Notes: a model not told the origin generated them from the sequence alone. A stretch of 64,000 nt of DNA from Sediminibacterium sp. UBA657 (GCA_002299885.1 DBOB01000023.1:37715-101714), one strand, 5' to 3'. Shown: positions 52,201 through 60,801, numbered from the stretch's first letter. Program-made: numbers and translations.

Positions 52201-52703
52201 TAATTATTGACGATACGATTATAAAAAATTATAATTTGAATACATTCTTTTCCTATAATGAGAATCAATATCAGTCAGGATCAATTCAATATCCGTTGCC
52301 TGTTTTGGAGGAAGGAAAACATAGATTAATAGTCAAGGCATGGGACCTTTTAGGCAATGTTTCCAAGGACACCATTTTGATTGAAGTGCCTAGTAAAAAA
52401 AATAAAAATATTAGAAATTTAAGCATAAGTCCTAATCCTGTGCAGACCAATGCAAAGTTTAGTTTAGAGATCAAGAATAGTATTGACCAAATTTTGATGC
52501 AATTGGATGTATTTGACGCCAGCGGAAGTAGACATTTTTCTATGAGTCAACAATTGCAGCCTAAAGGCAATAAAATTGTGGTAGACTGGAATGGGAAAAC
52601 GACTGCAGGAGGGCTTTTGCCGCCTGGTAAATATTATTATAAGGTCGTAGTTCAGCAAAATGGGTCAGTTGAACAATTGATAAATGGATTTATAAAATTT
52701 TAA
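49278..52703 (+). CDS. porU: Type IX secretion sortase PorU (C25 family)
   Basis: Outer-surface cysteine transpeptidase that removes C-terminal sorting domains and attaches cargo to A-LPS in characterised systems. The 1141-residue protein has a signal peptide (SVLTFFFIGCCFPIFGWGQ) and a gingipain-like C25 domain with catalytic H651 (NYTGHGNY) and C685 (TASCDFAPYD). The C-terminal sorting-like domain includes ISPNPVQTNAKFSLEI and GLLPPGKYYYKVVV; PorU is known to keep this domain. porV follows 54 bp downstream. The subtilase in this window is a likely client. Confidence 0.94.
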   Translation: MKPSVLTFFFIGCCFPIFGWGQVGMLSKGNWVKIAVPTEGVYRLTGAQFKAMGFSGKTNANQVQLYGMDLANLSEKVPNALPDSLTEMAIEMQDGGDGIFDDQDQFLFYAQGHYKWVHTNQLEVPIRQKITSNDSLYFFLRVGLNGKRIASFNKTGSASKIVQTYSAKWLIEKDSINILSSGKIWLGDPMGNGVGKKTTQSFPLNMEGLQINTPITLQSQLAASTYQTDASFSIKLNDQILSTKLLSPVSGFLFDDAYKIRFDSSTILLDKSKVQKQGQSLGNMNLQVDFNAATGATGWIDYLALQGQRTIGFWGNTGFGFDYQSGNASSQMIEFEIQNATTQTKVWDLTQYLQPVTLNTQLGQNSIATFKVVDTAQKYFYVFESNKINSAQFSGLIRNDSSFSLSPVDYIIITASDYFPAAKALQAFHEKQNGYKVGLFNATQVYNEMASGQTSPIAIRNFLKYFLEQSKLKNQVSPAYVLLLGMGNFSTQKIQVNKELPVYTSEVSNAILTSYSSDDFYAIQEPGNQIQYTQKIDSISLAIGRIPARTIAEANKMVEKLIQYQSNKKMGLWQNQLTWVADDADYNLHLQDAEEIIGNLKTKTANWNHKKLYLDLFKASQTLTGSTYPDVNKAIQEAVQAGTLVLNYTGHGNYLRLTEEAVISKSEMQSWDNAGKLPIMVTASCDFAPYDQPGSAPIGFDALMQNDKGIIALVAANRLVFAYSNKQINDAFMQALLVPNSDGQFRTIGQALQAAKNYNFSRNGDRLNAFKFGLMGDPAMRIVQPKYQIKCTELNQLPWSDTIYLKAGGKYTLKGNLSVKNQTLQNFKGAIDMVLWDAPSTKKTLANQATSQSVAIETQEKALFKGKATVQNGQFEISFILPGNLPSSNSAALKLQLYAYNDTADASMQMQSIFIQGTATQNKLDTTGPEIFSYINAPSFKSGDWVSTPSTLFVTLKDSSGIQSSGNELGQDLKLIIDDTIIKNYNLNTFFSYNENQYQSGSIQYPLPVLEEGKHRLIVKAWDLLGNVSKDTILIEVPSKKNKNIRNLSISPNPVQTNAKFSLEIKNSIDQILMQLDVFDASGSRHFSMSQQLQPKGNKIVVDWNGKTTAGGLLPPGKYYYKVVVQQNGSVEQLINGFIKF

Positions 52704-52757
52704 ATATAGATTTCTAAGTTTATCTTTACTAATATTGAGTATTAAAGAATATAGAGC

Positions 52758-53891
52758 ATGATTAAAATCCCCTCCATCAAATTAGTCTTCTTTGTAGTTT
52801 TAATTTTTGTATCCAATACATTATTGGCTCAAAGATCTCTTAAATTACAAAGTACTGCTGTGCCATTTATGATGATATCCCCGGATGCAAGATCTGGTGG
52901 TATGGGTAATTTGTCAATTGCAATGTCGCCAGAAGCCAATGACCTTTTTGGCAACACTGCGAAGATTCCTTATCTAAAAAATAACCGTGGTTTTTTAATT
53001 AATTACACGCCATGGTTAAAAGATTTGGGATTGAATGATGTGTATTTAGCGAGTGCAGGTTATTATAAAAAATTAAATGATTTTAGCGGGATCAATAGTT
53101 CTTTGCGTTTTTTTAGTTTAGGTAATATTGATTTCACAGACGAGTCTGGACAATCTACATTGCCCTCTCAAAGGCCTTCGGAATTTAGTTATGATTTTGG
53201 TTACAATATTTTATTAACAGATGCCTTGAGCATGGGCGTGACTTTAAGGTATATCAATTCAAGATTGGTTCAGGGTTCATATGGCACGAATGGCACCAAT
53301 TTCAAGGCTGGCAATACTTTCGCAGGAGATATTAGTTTATTCTATAAACAAAGCGAAGACTTAGAAGGCTTTCATGCAGGCTTGGTTTTATCTAATTTAG
53401 GAGGTAAAGTGAGCTACTCTAATGAGTCAAAAAATAAATATTTTATTCCGGCAAATATTGGATTAGGTCTGGCTTATTTGAGCAGATTTGATACAGAGAA
53501 TTCATTAGAAATGGGGGTGGATATCAATCGTTTAATGGTGCCTGCAAGTCCAACTAGTAGTGATCCTCAAGTGGTTGACCAATATTTTTCTCAGTCCGTT
53601 GTTTCAAGTTGGTTTAATTCTTTTTCAAATCAATATGGTATGCCTTTATCTGAATCCTTAAAAGTATCCCTTGGTGCTGAATACAATTATGCGGACCGAT
53701 TTCATTTGAGGGCTGGCTATTTTATTGACAATAATAAGAACCTAGGCAGTATGCAATATTTCACAGTTGGTTCAAGCTTCCAATACCAACAGTCTAAATT
53801 CAATATTTCCTATTTGGTACCTACTGGAGGTGGTATTACAAGAAATCCATTGTCAAATACCTTGCGTTTTGGGTCCATATTTTACTTCTAA
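52758..53891 (+). CDS. porV: Type IX secretion outer membrane protein PorV (LptO)
   Basis: FadL-like outer-membrane beta-barrel of 377 residues that shuttles type IX cargo to PorU. The signal peptide ends TLLAQ. The mature N-terminus FMMISPDARSGGMGNLSIAMSPEANDLFGNTAKI is the PorV signature, and alternating hydrophobic strands end with an aromatic C-terminus (RFGSIFYF), the usual outer-membrane signal. It is directly downstream of porU; a near-consensus -7 (TATCTTTA) lies in the 54-bp gap. Confidence 0.95.
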   Translation: MIKIPSIKLVFFVVLIFVSNTLLAQRSLKLQSTAVPFMMISPDARSGGMGNLSIAMSPEANDLFGNTAKIPYLKNNRGFLINYTPWLKDLGLNDVYLASAGYYKKLNDFSGINSSLRFFSLGNIDFTDESGQSTLPSQRPSEFSYDFGYNILLTDALSMGVTLRYINSRLVQGSYGTNGTNFKAGNTFAGDISLFYKQSEDLEGFHAGLVLSNLGGKVSYSNESKNKYFIPANIGLGLAYLSRFDTENSLEMGVDINRLMVPASPTSSDPQVVDQYFSQSVVSSWFNSFSNQYGMPLSESLKVSLGAEYNYADRFHLRAGYFIDNNKNLGSMQYFTVGSSFQYQQSKFNISYLVPTGGGITRNPLSNTLRFGSIFYF

Positions 53892-53941
53892 ATTATTTGT
53901 TAACTAAGGCAGTATCGCTTCAATTTACCTGCTTTTTTAAC

Positions 53942-53949
53942 TACTTTTG
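53942..53949 (+). promoter_or_regulatory. -7 element for dut, 6 nt before the ATG
   Basis: TACTTTTG matches TAnnTTTG and ends six bases before the dut ATG, the same geometry as at glyS. Confidence 0.6.
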
Positions 53950-53955
53950 TAGCAC

Positions 53956-54396
53956 ATGTCTACAATCATTCCCATTGTGAACCACAGCCATCATCCTTTG
54001 CCTGCTTATGCAACGCAAGGGTCTTCTGGGCTAGATCTACGTGCATTTATCTCGACACCCGTTCAGTTGGCGCCATTAGAGCGTGTTTTGATACCTACCG
54101 GTTTGCATATCGCTATGCCAAATCATTTGGAGGCACAAATCCGACCTAGAAGTGGTCTTGCGATCAAACAAGGGTTGACTTGTTTAAATACCCCTGGTAC
54201 GATTGATGCAGATTATAGAGGAGAGATCAAAGTTATTTTAATCAATTTGTCTAACGAAATTCAAGTGATTCAAGACGGAGATCGGATTGCGCAAATTGTA
54301 TTTCAACAAGTCGAAAAAATGGAATGGCAATTAGTAGAAAATTTGGAGACAACCCAAAGAGGTGAAGGCGGATTTGGGCATACAGGTAAAATATAA
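53956..54396 (+). CDS. dut: Deoxyuridine 5'-triphosphate nucleotidohydrolase (dUTPase)
   Basis: Trimeric dUTPase (146 residues), hydrolysing dUTP to dUMP and pyrophosphate. All five motifs are visible: SSGLDLRA, RPRSGLAIK, NTPGTIDADYRGEI, GDRIAQIVF and the flexible C-terminal arm RGEGGFGHTGK that closes the active site. The DUF4292 gene follows 9 bp downstream. Confidence 0.98.
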   Translation: MSTIIPIVNHSHHPLPAYATQGSSGLDLRAFISTPVQLAPLERVLIPTGLHIAMPNHLEAQIRPRSGLAIKQGLTCLNTPGTIDADYRGEIKVILINLSNEIQVIQDGDRIAQIVFQQVEKMEWQLVENLETTQRGEGGFGHTGKI

Positions 54397-54405
54397 AATG
54401 CACGC

Positions 54406-55233
54406 ATGCGAATTATAAAAAACAGCCTTTATTTAATCTTGATACTTTTAAGTGTAGCTTGTTCGAATGTGAAGAAGGTGCAAGTGATTCAAGATGCATT
54501 GACTGTGAAAGTTGTACCGGATGCTGCAGCATTGGCCGAAAAAGCAAGACAAGATTCTTTATTAATGGTGAAGGGTATTGTAAGAAATATTGCCAATACG
54601 AAGATTGATTTTAAAACCATGAATGCAAAGGTGAAAATGGATTATGAAACAATCAATGATAAAAAAAGTTTCATCGCTAATATAAGCATTCAAAAAGATA
54701 GCGGCATCTTCATTACTATGAGGTTTGATCTGGGTATCATTGGGGTTAAAGCGTTCATCAATAAAGACAGCATTTTTCTGAACTTCCCACAAGATAAAAA
54801 AACAGAAAGACACTCTTTGTCTTATTTACAAGAGCTAGTAAAAATTCCATTAAGTTATCAAACAATCGAAGACCTTGTCATAGGCAATCCAATTTTCATG
54901 GATAGCATTGACATCATTTCTTATAAAGTAATGAATGAAAGGCTTCATGTAAGTTTAATGGGAAAATTATTTAAAAATTTAATGATTCTTAGTGAGGATA
55001 ATTCAAAGTTGGTTGAATTAAAATTAGACGATGTGGATGCAGCAAAGCACAGAACATGTGATATCATTTATAGTGAACATTCTTTAGTGAAAAATATTCA
55101 GTTCCCGCTTAATAGAAATATTTCCATCAATGCACAAACCAAAATAGATATTGGGATGGAAATCAAGGAATTTAATTTTGATGAACCTTTGAAATACACT
55201 TTTACTATTCCAAAAACAGGCAAGCGAAAATAA
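54406..55233 (+). CDS. DUF4292 family lipoprotein
   Basis: A 275-residue predicted lipoprotein. The signal ends in a lipobox (LLSVACSN, C19) and the body has the DUF4292 pattern: IANTKIDFKTMNAKVKMDYE, then ISIQKDSGIFITMRFDLGIIGVKAFINKDSI. This resembles the LolA/LolB-like half-barrel seen in lipoprotein-handling proteins, which would suit an outer-membrane or periplasmic carrier role, but that is inference. It lies between dut and the EnvC-like gene, which follows 20 bp downstream. Confidence 0.82.
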   Translation: MRIIKNSLYLILILLSVACSNVKKVQVIQDALTVKVVPDAAALAEKARQDSLLMVKGIVRNIANTKIDFKTMNAKVKMDYETINDKKSFIANISIQKDSGIFITMRFDLGIIGVKAFINKDSIFLNFPQDKKTERHSLSYLQELVKIPLSYQTIEDLVIGNPIFMDSIDIISYKVMNERLHVSLMGKLFKNLMILSEDNSKLVELKLDDVDAAKHRTCDIIYSEHSLVKNIQFPLNRNISINAQTKIDIGMEIKEFNFDEPLKYTFTIPKTGKRK

Positions 55234-55253
55234 AAAAGTGAAAAATAAATCTT

Positions 55254-56597
55254 ATGCTTAAAAAATGGTCAATTCTAATCTGTATTTGTATAGCCTGTTG
55301 CTTGAATCATGCCAGTGCACAAAATGGCAATTCTAGAGATGATTTGCAAAAACAAGCACAGACTTTACAAAGAGAATTGGATGATTTAAACAGACTATTA
55401 GATCAAACTAAAAACAATAAAAAAAGTTCTTTAGCACAATTGGCATTGATTAGAAACAAGATCTCAAAAAGACAGGCTTTGATCAATGGTATTGCTAAGC
55501 AGGTTAAAGTACTAGATGATGCTATTTTGAGTAACCAAAAAGATGTAAAGCGTTTGAACAACGAGTTAGATACTTTAAAACTCAGGTACGCTAAAAGTAT
55601 CGTATTCGCTTATCAAAGCAGAAGTGGATACGAGTACCTTAATTTTTTATTTTCAGCAGGTAGTTTTAATGACGCAGTAAAAAGGATTACTTATTTAAAA
55701 AGCTATCGTCAGAATAGAGAAACACAGGCGATGGCCATTGGTTTATCAGAAAATAATTTGAAGTCTAAAATCAATATTTTAAGTGAAAACAAGCAGGATC
55801 GCATCAAAACCCTTTCTGCTCAGACGGTTCAATTAAAAGTATTGCAGGATGACAGAAAGGAACAAGACAAAGTGGTGAAACAATTAAAGAATAAGGAGCA
55901 AGAAATCACCACGCAGGTAAGACAAAAAGAAGCACAAAGAAGAAAGATGCAGGCAGCTATCGCAGCAGTCATCAAAAGAGAAATGCAGGAAGCGGTAAAA
56001 AGAGAGAATGAACGACTTGCTAAATTAAAAGCAGCCAATACTGCCAATAATAAAACAACCCCTACAAATGAAGAGAAGTCTAAATCAATTCCAAATGTAA
56101 GTAAGGTGGAAGGGGGATTAAAAAGTACCACAAGTAATCGTCCTTATTCGGCACTTGAAACAACAGAAGAGGGTAGAGAAACATCCATCTCTTTTGAAAA
56201 TAACAAAGGTGGACTTCCTTGGCCAGTGGCTACTGGGATTGTCAATATTCATTTTGGTATAGAGAGCATCCCGGGGACTAAATTAGATCGTAAAAGTGAT
56301 GGCATCGAATTGGCAGTTCCAAAAGGGACCACGGTTAAAAGTGTAGCCAATGGAATTGTTGTATATGTAGGAGATGTCAATGGAGATAAAACAGTTTTAA
56401 TTAAGCATGGCAAATATTTTACAGCTTTTTCATGTCTGAGTAGTGCATCTGTAAGCAATGGTCAAGAAGTAAAGGCAGGAACTGTGATAGGCCGCTCAGG
56501 AATTAATTTAGACGGAGAAGGTGCAGTTTTATTCTCTATTTGTAATGAAAAAGCAGTATATTTTGATCCTGAAAATTGGTTAAAAGCTAGAAGGTAG
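55254..56597 (+). CDS. EnvC-like murein hydrolase activator with degenerate LytM domain
   Basis: A 447-residue exported protein. After a signal peptide (about 1-23) comes a long coiled coil (about 25-250, e.g. LQKQAQTLQRELDDLNRLLD), a low-complexity linker and a C-terminal M23/LytM domain (from GLPWPVATGIVNIHFG). None of the M23 zinc ligands is present: the HxGID position reads SDGIELA, the YAHL position reads FSCLSS and the HxHFEI position reads AVLFSI. It should therefore activate amidases rather than cut peptidoglycan, as EnvC does. It is downstream of the DUF4292 lipoprotein. Confidence 0.88.
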   Translation: MLKKWSILICICIACCLNHASAQNGNSRDDLQKQAQTLQRELDDLNRLLDQTKNNKKSSLAQLALIRNKISKRQALINGIAKQVKVLDDAILSNQKDVKRLNNELDTLKLRYAKSIVFAYQSRSGYEYLNFLFSAGSFNDAVKRITYLKSYRQNRETQAMAIGLSENNLKSKINILSENKQDRIKTLSAQTVQLKVLQDDRKEQDKVVKQLKNKEQEITTQVRQKEAQRRKMQAAIAAVIKREMQEAVKRENERLAKLKAANTANNKTTPTNEEKSKSIPNVSKVEGGLKSTTSNRPYSALETTEEGRETSISFENNKGGLPWPVATGIVNIHFGIESIPGTKLDRKSDGIELAVPKGTTVKSVANGIVVYVGDVNGDKTVLIKHGKYFTAFSCLSSASVSNGQEVKAGTVIGRSGINLDGEGAVLFSICNEKAVYFDPENWLKARR

Positions 56598-56614
56598 TAG
56601 CCGGTTTCAGACTT

Positions 56615-56622
56615 TAAAATTG
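56615..56622 (+). promoter_or_regulatory. Near-consensus -7 element for glpK
   Basis: TAAAATTG, one base off TAnnTTTG and identical to the element before lpxC-fabZ, ends five bases before the glpK ATG. Confidence 0.35.
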
Positions 56623-56627
56623 TCATC

Positions 56628-58109
56628 ATGCCAAAATGCATTTTAGCGCTGGATCAGGGCACCACAAGTAGCCGTGCTATTTTATTTGACCAAGAAGGTC
56701 TCATTATTGCTACTGCCCAAAAAGAATTCACACAAATCTTTCCATCACCAGGTTGGGTGGAACATGATCCAATGGAAATATGGAGTACGCAAATTGGTGT
56801 GGCTTCCGAAGTCATATCAAAACACGGTATTGATAAGTTTGATATTGCAGCCATTGGTATCACCAATCAACGTGAAACGACTGTTGTTTGGAATAAGCTA
56901 ACTGGCTTGCCAATTTACAATGCCATTGTTTGGCAGGATAGAAGGACTGCAGATTTTTGTGACCAATTAAAACAAAAAGGCAAGCAAGCTTTTATTCAAG
57001 AAAAAACAGGTTTAATCATTGATGCTTATTTTTCGGCTTCGAAAATAAAGTGGATTTTAGACCATGTGGAAGGTGCAAGAGCGCAAGCAGAAAAAGGAGA
57101 ACTTTGTTTTGGAACTATTGATAGTTGGTTGGTTTGGAAATTAACCAATGGAGCACATCATATCACAGATGCAACCAATGCGTCCAGAACAATGCTATAT
57201 AATATTCATGAATTAAAATGGGATACAGCATTATTGGAATTATTCAATATCCCTATTGATATATTACCTGAAGTAAAAAGCAGCAGCGAAGTGTATGGCC
57301 AAACAGATTTATTGGTCACCAATCAACAAATTCCAATTGCAGGTATTGCAGGAGACCAACAAGCTGCATTGTTTGGACAAATTTGTACAGCACCGGGCAT
57401 GGTTAAGAACACATACGGCACAGGATGTTTTATGTTAATGCATACAGGAGAGCAAGCATTCATTTCAAAAAATAATTTATTAACCACCATCGCATTGCAA
57501 AGAAATGGTAAAACATTTTATGCATTAGAAGGAAGTGTTTTTATTGGAGGTGCAGTCGTGCAATGGCTTAGAGATGGACTACATATTATTCGTGATTCAG
57601 ATCAAGTAGAAAGTTTGGCTGCTCAAGTAGCAGATACCGATGGCGTGTATATGGTACCTGCATTTGCTGGATTAGGTGCACCTTATTGGAATCAGCATGC
57701 CAAGGGTACCATCACTGGAATCACAAGAGGCACAAATGCTGCACATATTGCTCGTGCTGCATTAGAAAGTATTGCTTATCAAACCTACGATGTATTAAAG
57801 GCGATGGAATCCGATGCGCAGATTCCTATCGCTGAATTAAGAGTGGATGGAGGTGCTACAAAGAATAATTTATTGATGCAGTTTCAATCCAATATTTTAA
57901 ATACAAAAGTAATTCGACCAACTATCATTGAGACGACTGCATTGGGTGCGGCATATCTAGCAGGATTGGCGGTTGGTTTTTGGAAAGACGAAAATGAAAT
58001 TGCAGCAAAATGGAAGGTGGATCAAGTTTTTAATCCCATCTTAGCGCAAGCAGACATTCAAAAAGGAATTGAAGGTTGGAAAAAAGCAATTCAAATGACC
58101 AATATATAA
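56628..58109 (+). CDS. glpK: Glycerol kinase
   Basis: Phosphorylates glycerol to sn-glycerol-3-phosphate. The 493-residue FGGY-family kinase starts with LALDQGTTSSRAILFD (phosphate 1 motif). Other landmarks are ITNQRETTVVWNKLTG, VWQDRRTADFC, GAPYWNQHAKGTITGITRGT and the late FGGY signature LRVDGGATKNNLLMQFQSNIL. glpF follows 18 bp downstream, forming an uptake-and-phosphorylation pair; no glycerol-3-phosphate dehydrogenase is in the window. Confidence 0.98.
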   Translation: MPKCILALDQGTTSSRAILFDQEGLIIATAQKEFTQIFPSPGWVEHDPMEIWSTQIGVASEVISKHGIDKFDIAAIGITNQRETTVVWNKLTGLPIYNAIVWQDRRTADFCDQLKQKGKQAFIQEKTGLIIDAYFSASKIKWILDHVEGARAQAEKGELCFGTIDSWLVWKLTNGAHHITDATNASRTMLYNIHELKWDTALLELFNIPIDILPEVKSSSEVYGQTDLLVTNQQIPIAGIAGDQQAALFGQICTAPGMVKNTYGTGCFMLMHTGEQAFISKNNLLTTIALQRNGKTFYALEGSVFIGGAVVQWLRDGLHIIRDSDQVESLAAQVADTDGVYMVPAFAGLGAPYWNQHAKGTITGITRGTNAAHIARAALESIAYQTYDVLKAMESDAQIPIAELRVDGGATKNNLLMQFQSNILNTKVIRPTIIETTALGAAYLAGLAVGFWKDENEIAAKWKVDQVFNPILAQADIQKGIEGWKKAIQMTNI

Positions 58110-58127
58110 ATAACTAAAATATAATTT

Positions 58128-58838
58128 ATGACTCCATTTTTAGCAGAATTCTTAGGCACTTCAATGATGATGATTATTGGAAACGGTGTTGTTGCAAATA
58201 TTGTATTGCCAAAAACAAAAGGCAATAACGGAGGATTAATTTCCATTGTACTAGGATGGACCATAGCCGTTTTTGTGGGGGTATATATTTCAAATAGTTC
58301 AAGTGGGGCACATTTAAACCCAGCAGTTACAATTGCATTTGCCACTGCCGGAAAATTTGAATGGTCCTTAGTGCCTACCTATCTTCTAGCACAATTATTA
58401 GGAAGCATGTTAGGGGCATTTGTGATATGGATGGTCTATAAGGATCATTTTAATGAAAGTGAAAATGCAGCAGATCAATTGGCTTGCTTTTCCACAGGAC
58501 CGTCTATCCGTAGACTACCTCAAAATTTCATTGTAGAAACGGTTGCCACCTTTGTTTTCGTAATCGGAATTTTCCATATTAAGTCTGCTGGAGTCGAATT
58601 AGGCAGTTTTTCGGCCTTGCCGGTAGCCCTTTTAGTGGCCGGAATTGGCTTTGGAATAGGTGGACCAACCGGCTGGGCAATCAATCCAGCCCGAGATTTA
58701 GGACCTAGAATCATGCATTTTGTGCTGCCAATCAAGGGAAAAGGTCCAAGTGATTGGGCTTATGCACCTATTCCTGTATTTGGGCCAATCATAGGGGGAA
58801 TTTTAGCTGCAATTATCTATGTACAATTTTTGCAATAA
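58128..58838 (+). CDS. glpF: Glycerol facilitator (MIP/aquaporin family)
   Basis: Channel of 236 residues with six membrane helices and the two half-helix motifs: NPA at N64 (GAHLNPAVT) and N186 (WAINPARD). The Asp after the second motif (NPARD) is the classic marker of glycerol-conducting rather than water-only members. It is directly downstream of glycerol kinase, which traps imported glycerol. Confidence 0.95.
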   Translation: MTPFLAEFLGTSMMMIIGNGVVANIVLPKTKGNNGGLISIVLGWTIAVFVGVYISNSSSGAHLNPAVTIAFATAGKFEWSLVPTYLLAQLLGSMLGAFVIWMVYKDHFNESENAADQLACFSTGPSIRRLPQNFIVETVATFVFVIGIFHIKSAGVELGSFSALPVALLVAGIGFGIGGPTGWAINPARDLGPRIMHFVLPIKGKGPSDWAYAPIPVFGPIIGGILAAIIYVQFLQ

Positions 58839-58859
58839 ACATGCAAATCACTACCTTTG
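58829..58859 (+). promoter_or_regulatory. Full -33/-7 promoter for atpD-atpC
   Basis: TTTG at 58829-58832 and TACCTTTG at 58852-58859 are separated by exactly 19 bp, the best complete Bacteroidota promoter in the window. The -33 overlaps the end of glpF. The roughly 60-nt leader contains a hairpin (CGAAATGGA/TCCATTTTCG, 58864-58887). Confidence 0.75.
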
Positions 58860-58922
58860 CAGCCGAAATGGAGTAAATCCATTTTCGCCTCTTAAAAGGG
58901 GGTTGTAAAAACAAATAACTAT

Positions 58923-60422
58923 ATGGCAACAACAGGTAAAATCAAACAAATTATTGGTGCGGTTGTAGACGTACATTTTTCAACAAAAAGTGTATTACCA
59001 GAAATATACAATGCCCTTGAAATCACGCGTCCAAACGGTGAAAAATTAGTATTAGAAGTTCAACAACACTTAGGTGAAGATAGCGTTCGTGCAATTGCAA
59101 TGGACGGTACAGAAGGCTTAGTGAGAGGCATGGAAGTAGTGGATACCGGAAAAGGAATTTTAATGCCAGTGGGTGAAGGCATCAATGGTCGTTTGTTCAA
59201 TGTAACAGGAGACGCAATTGATGGTTTACCTCAATTAGATAAATCAAATGGACGTTCTATCCACGCAACTCCTCCAAAGTTCGAAGACTTGAGTACTGCA
59301 ACAGAAGTGTTGTTTACAGGTATTAAAGTAATCGACTTGATTGAGCCGTATGCAAAGGGTGGTAAGATTGGTTTATTTGGTGGTGCGGGTGTAGGTAAAA
59401 CAGTATTGATTCAAGAATTGATTAATAATATCGCAAAAGGGCACGGTGGTTTATCAGTATTTGCGGGTGTAGGTGAAAGAACACGTGAAGGAAATGACTT
59501 ATTACGTGAGATGATTGAAGCAGGTATCATGAAATATGGTGATGCATTCAAGCATAGCATGGAAGAAGGTGGATGGGATTTAAGCAAAGTGAGCTTAGAA
59601 GAATTAAAAGAATCAAAAGCAACATTCGTATTTGGTCAAATGAACGAACCTCCAGGAGCACGTGCGCGTGTGGCTTTGAGTGGTTTGACAATTGCAGAAT
59701 ATTTCCGTGATGGAGATGGAACAGGAAAAGGAAAGGATATCTTATTCTTCGTAGATAATATCTTCCGTTTTACGCAAGCAGGTTCAGAGGTGTCGGCTTT
59801 ATTAGGTCGTATGCCATCTGCGGTAGGTTACCAACCAACATTGGCTACAGAGATGGGATTGATGCAAGAGCGTATCACTTCAACTAAGAATGGTTCAATT
59901 ACTTCGGTACAAGCGGTGTATGTTCCTGCGGATGACTTAACAGATCCAGCTCCAGCAACCACTTTTGCGCACTTAGATGCGACAACTGTATTGTCTCGTA
60001 AGATTGCCGATTTAGGTATCTATCCTGCGGTGGATCCATTGGATTCAACTTCAAGAATCTTAACACCAGCTATCGTTGGTGATGCACACTACGATACTGC
60101 ACAGAAAGTTAAAATGATTTTACAACGTTATAAGGAATTACAAGATATCATTGCCATCTTAGGTATGGATGAATTAAGTGATGAAGATAAATTAGTGGTA
60201 TCACGTGCACGTCGTGTTCAACGTTTCTTATCTCAACCTTTCCACGTTGCGGAACAATTTACAGGCTTGAAAGGTGTATTCGTTTCTATCGATGATACTA
60301 TTAGAGGTTTCAATGCAATTATGGATGGTCAAGTAGATGAGTATCCAGAAGCAGCATTCAACTTAGTAGGTACTTTAGAAGATGCGATTGAGAAAGGTAA
60401 GAAAATGATGGCTCAAGCATAA
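58923..60422 (+). CDS. atpD: F1F0 ATP synthase subunit beta
   Basis: Catalytic subunit of F1. The 499-residue protein has the P-loop GGAGVGKTVLIQE (about 157-169), the catalytic Glu segment GERTREGNDL, the Walker B region DILFFVDNIFRFTQAGSEVSALLGRMPSAVGYQPTL shortened here to its start and end, and the DELSDEDKL motif. It pairs with atpC, 18 bp downstream. The remaining ATP synthase genes are not in this window. Confidence 0.98.
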   Translation: MATTGKIKQIIGAVVDVHFSTKSVLPEIYNALEITRPNGEKLVLEVQQHLGEDSVRAIAMDGTEGLVRGMEVVDTGKGILMPVGEGINGRLFNVTGDAIDGLPQLDKSNGRSIHATPPKFEDLSTATEVLFTGIKVIDLIEPYAKGGKIGLFGGAGVGKTVLIQELINNIAKGHGGLSVFAGVGERTREGNDLLREMIEAGIMKYGDAFKHSMEEGGWDLSKVSLEELKESKATFVFGQMNEPPGARARVALSGLTIAEYFRDGDGTGKGKDILFFVDNIFRFTQAGSEVSALLGRMPSAVGYQPTLATEMGLMQERITSTKNGSITSVQAVYVPADDLTDPAPATTFAHLDATTVLSRKIADLGIYPAVDPLDSTSRILTPAIVGDAHYDTAQKVKMILQRYKELQDIIAILGMDELSDEDKLVVSRARRVQRFLSQPFHVAEQFTGLKGVFVSIDDTIRGFNAIMDGQVDEYPEAAFNLVGTLEDAIEKGKKMMAQA

Positions 60423-60440
60423 TCAATTAAAATTCCGTTC

Positions 60441-60686
60441 ATGTTATTAGAAATATTGACACCAGAGAAGAAATTATTTAGTGGAAATGTACAAGGTGTA
60501 CAATTACCTGGTGTAGATGGTTTATTTGAAATCTTAGACAAGCACGCTCCATTGGTGAGTGCATTAGGAATTGGCAATGTGAAAGTCTTACAAAAAGGCG
60601 CTGCAGCTGAATCTTATGCAATACAAGGCGGATTTGTAGAAGTGATTGACAATAAAGCAACTGTACTAGTAGAAGGTGTTTTATAA
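60441..60686 (+). CDS. atpC: F1F0 ATP synthase subunit epsilon
   Basis: The 81-residue protein carries only the N-terminal beta-sandwich of epsilon (LEILTPEKKLFSGNVQGVQLPGVDG, GGFVEVIDNKATVL). It lacks the C-terminal helical hairpin that inhibits ATP hydrolysis in E. coli epsilon, a form usual in Bacteroidota. It follows atpD and is closed by a strong terminator. Confidence 0.95.
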   Translation: MLLEILTPEKKLFSGNVQGVQLPGVDGLFEILDKHAPLVSALGIGNVKVLQKGAAAESYAIQGGFVEVIDNKATVLVEGVL

Positions 60687-60723
60687 CGCTTACTCATAAT
60701 AACAAAAAATTATCAACTATCCG

Positions 60724-60757
60724 AATCCCTCTCGAACTATCGAGAGGGATTTTTTTA
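60724..60757 (+). terminator. Rho-independent terminator after atpC
   Basis: AATCCCTCTCG and CGAGAGGGATT form a perfect 11-bp stem with loop AACTAT, followed by T6. Confidence 0.95.
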
Positions 60758-60801
60758 TATATTCACATAGTCAAATTTTACAAGATTATACTAGTTAGAA
60801 T

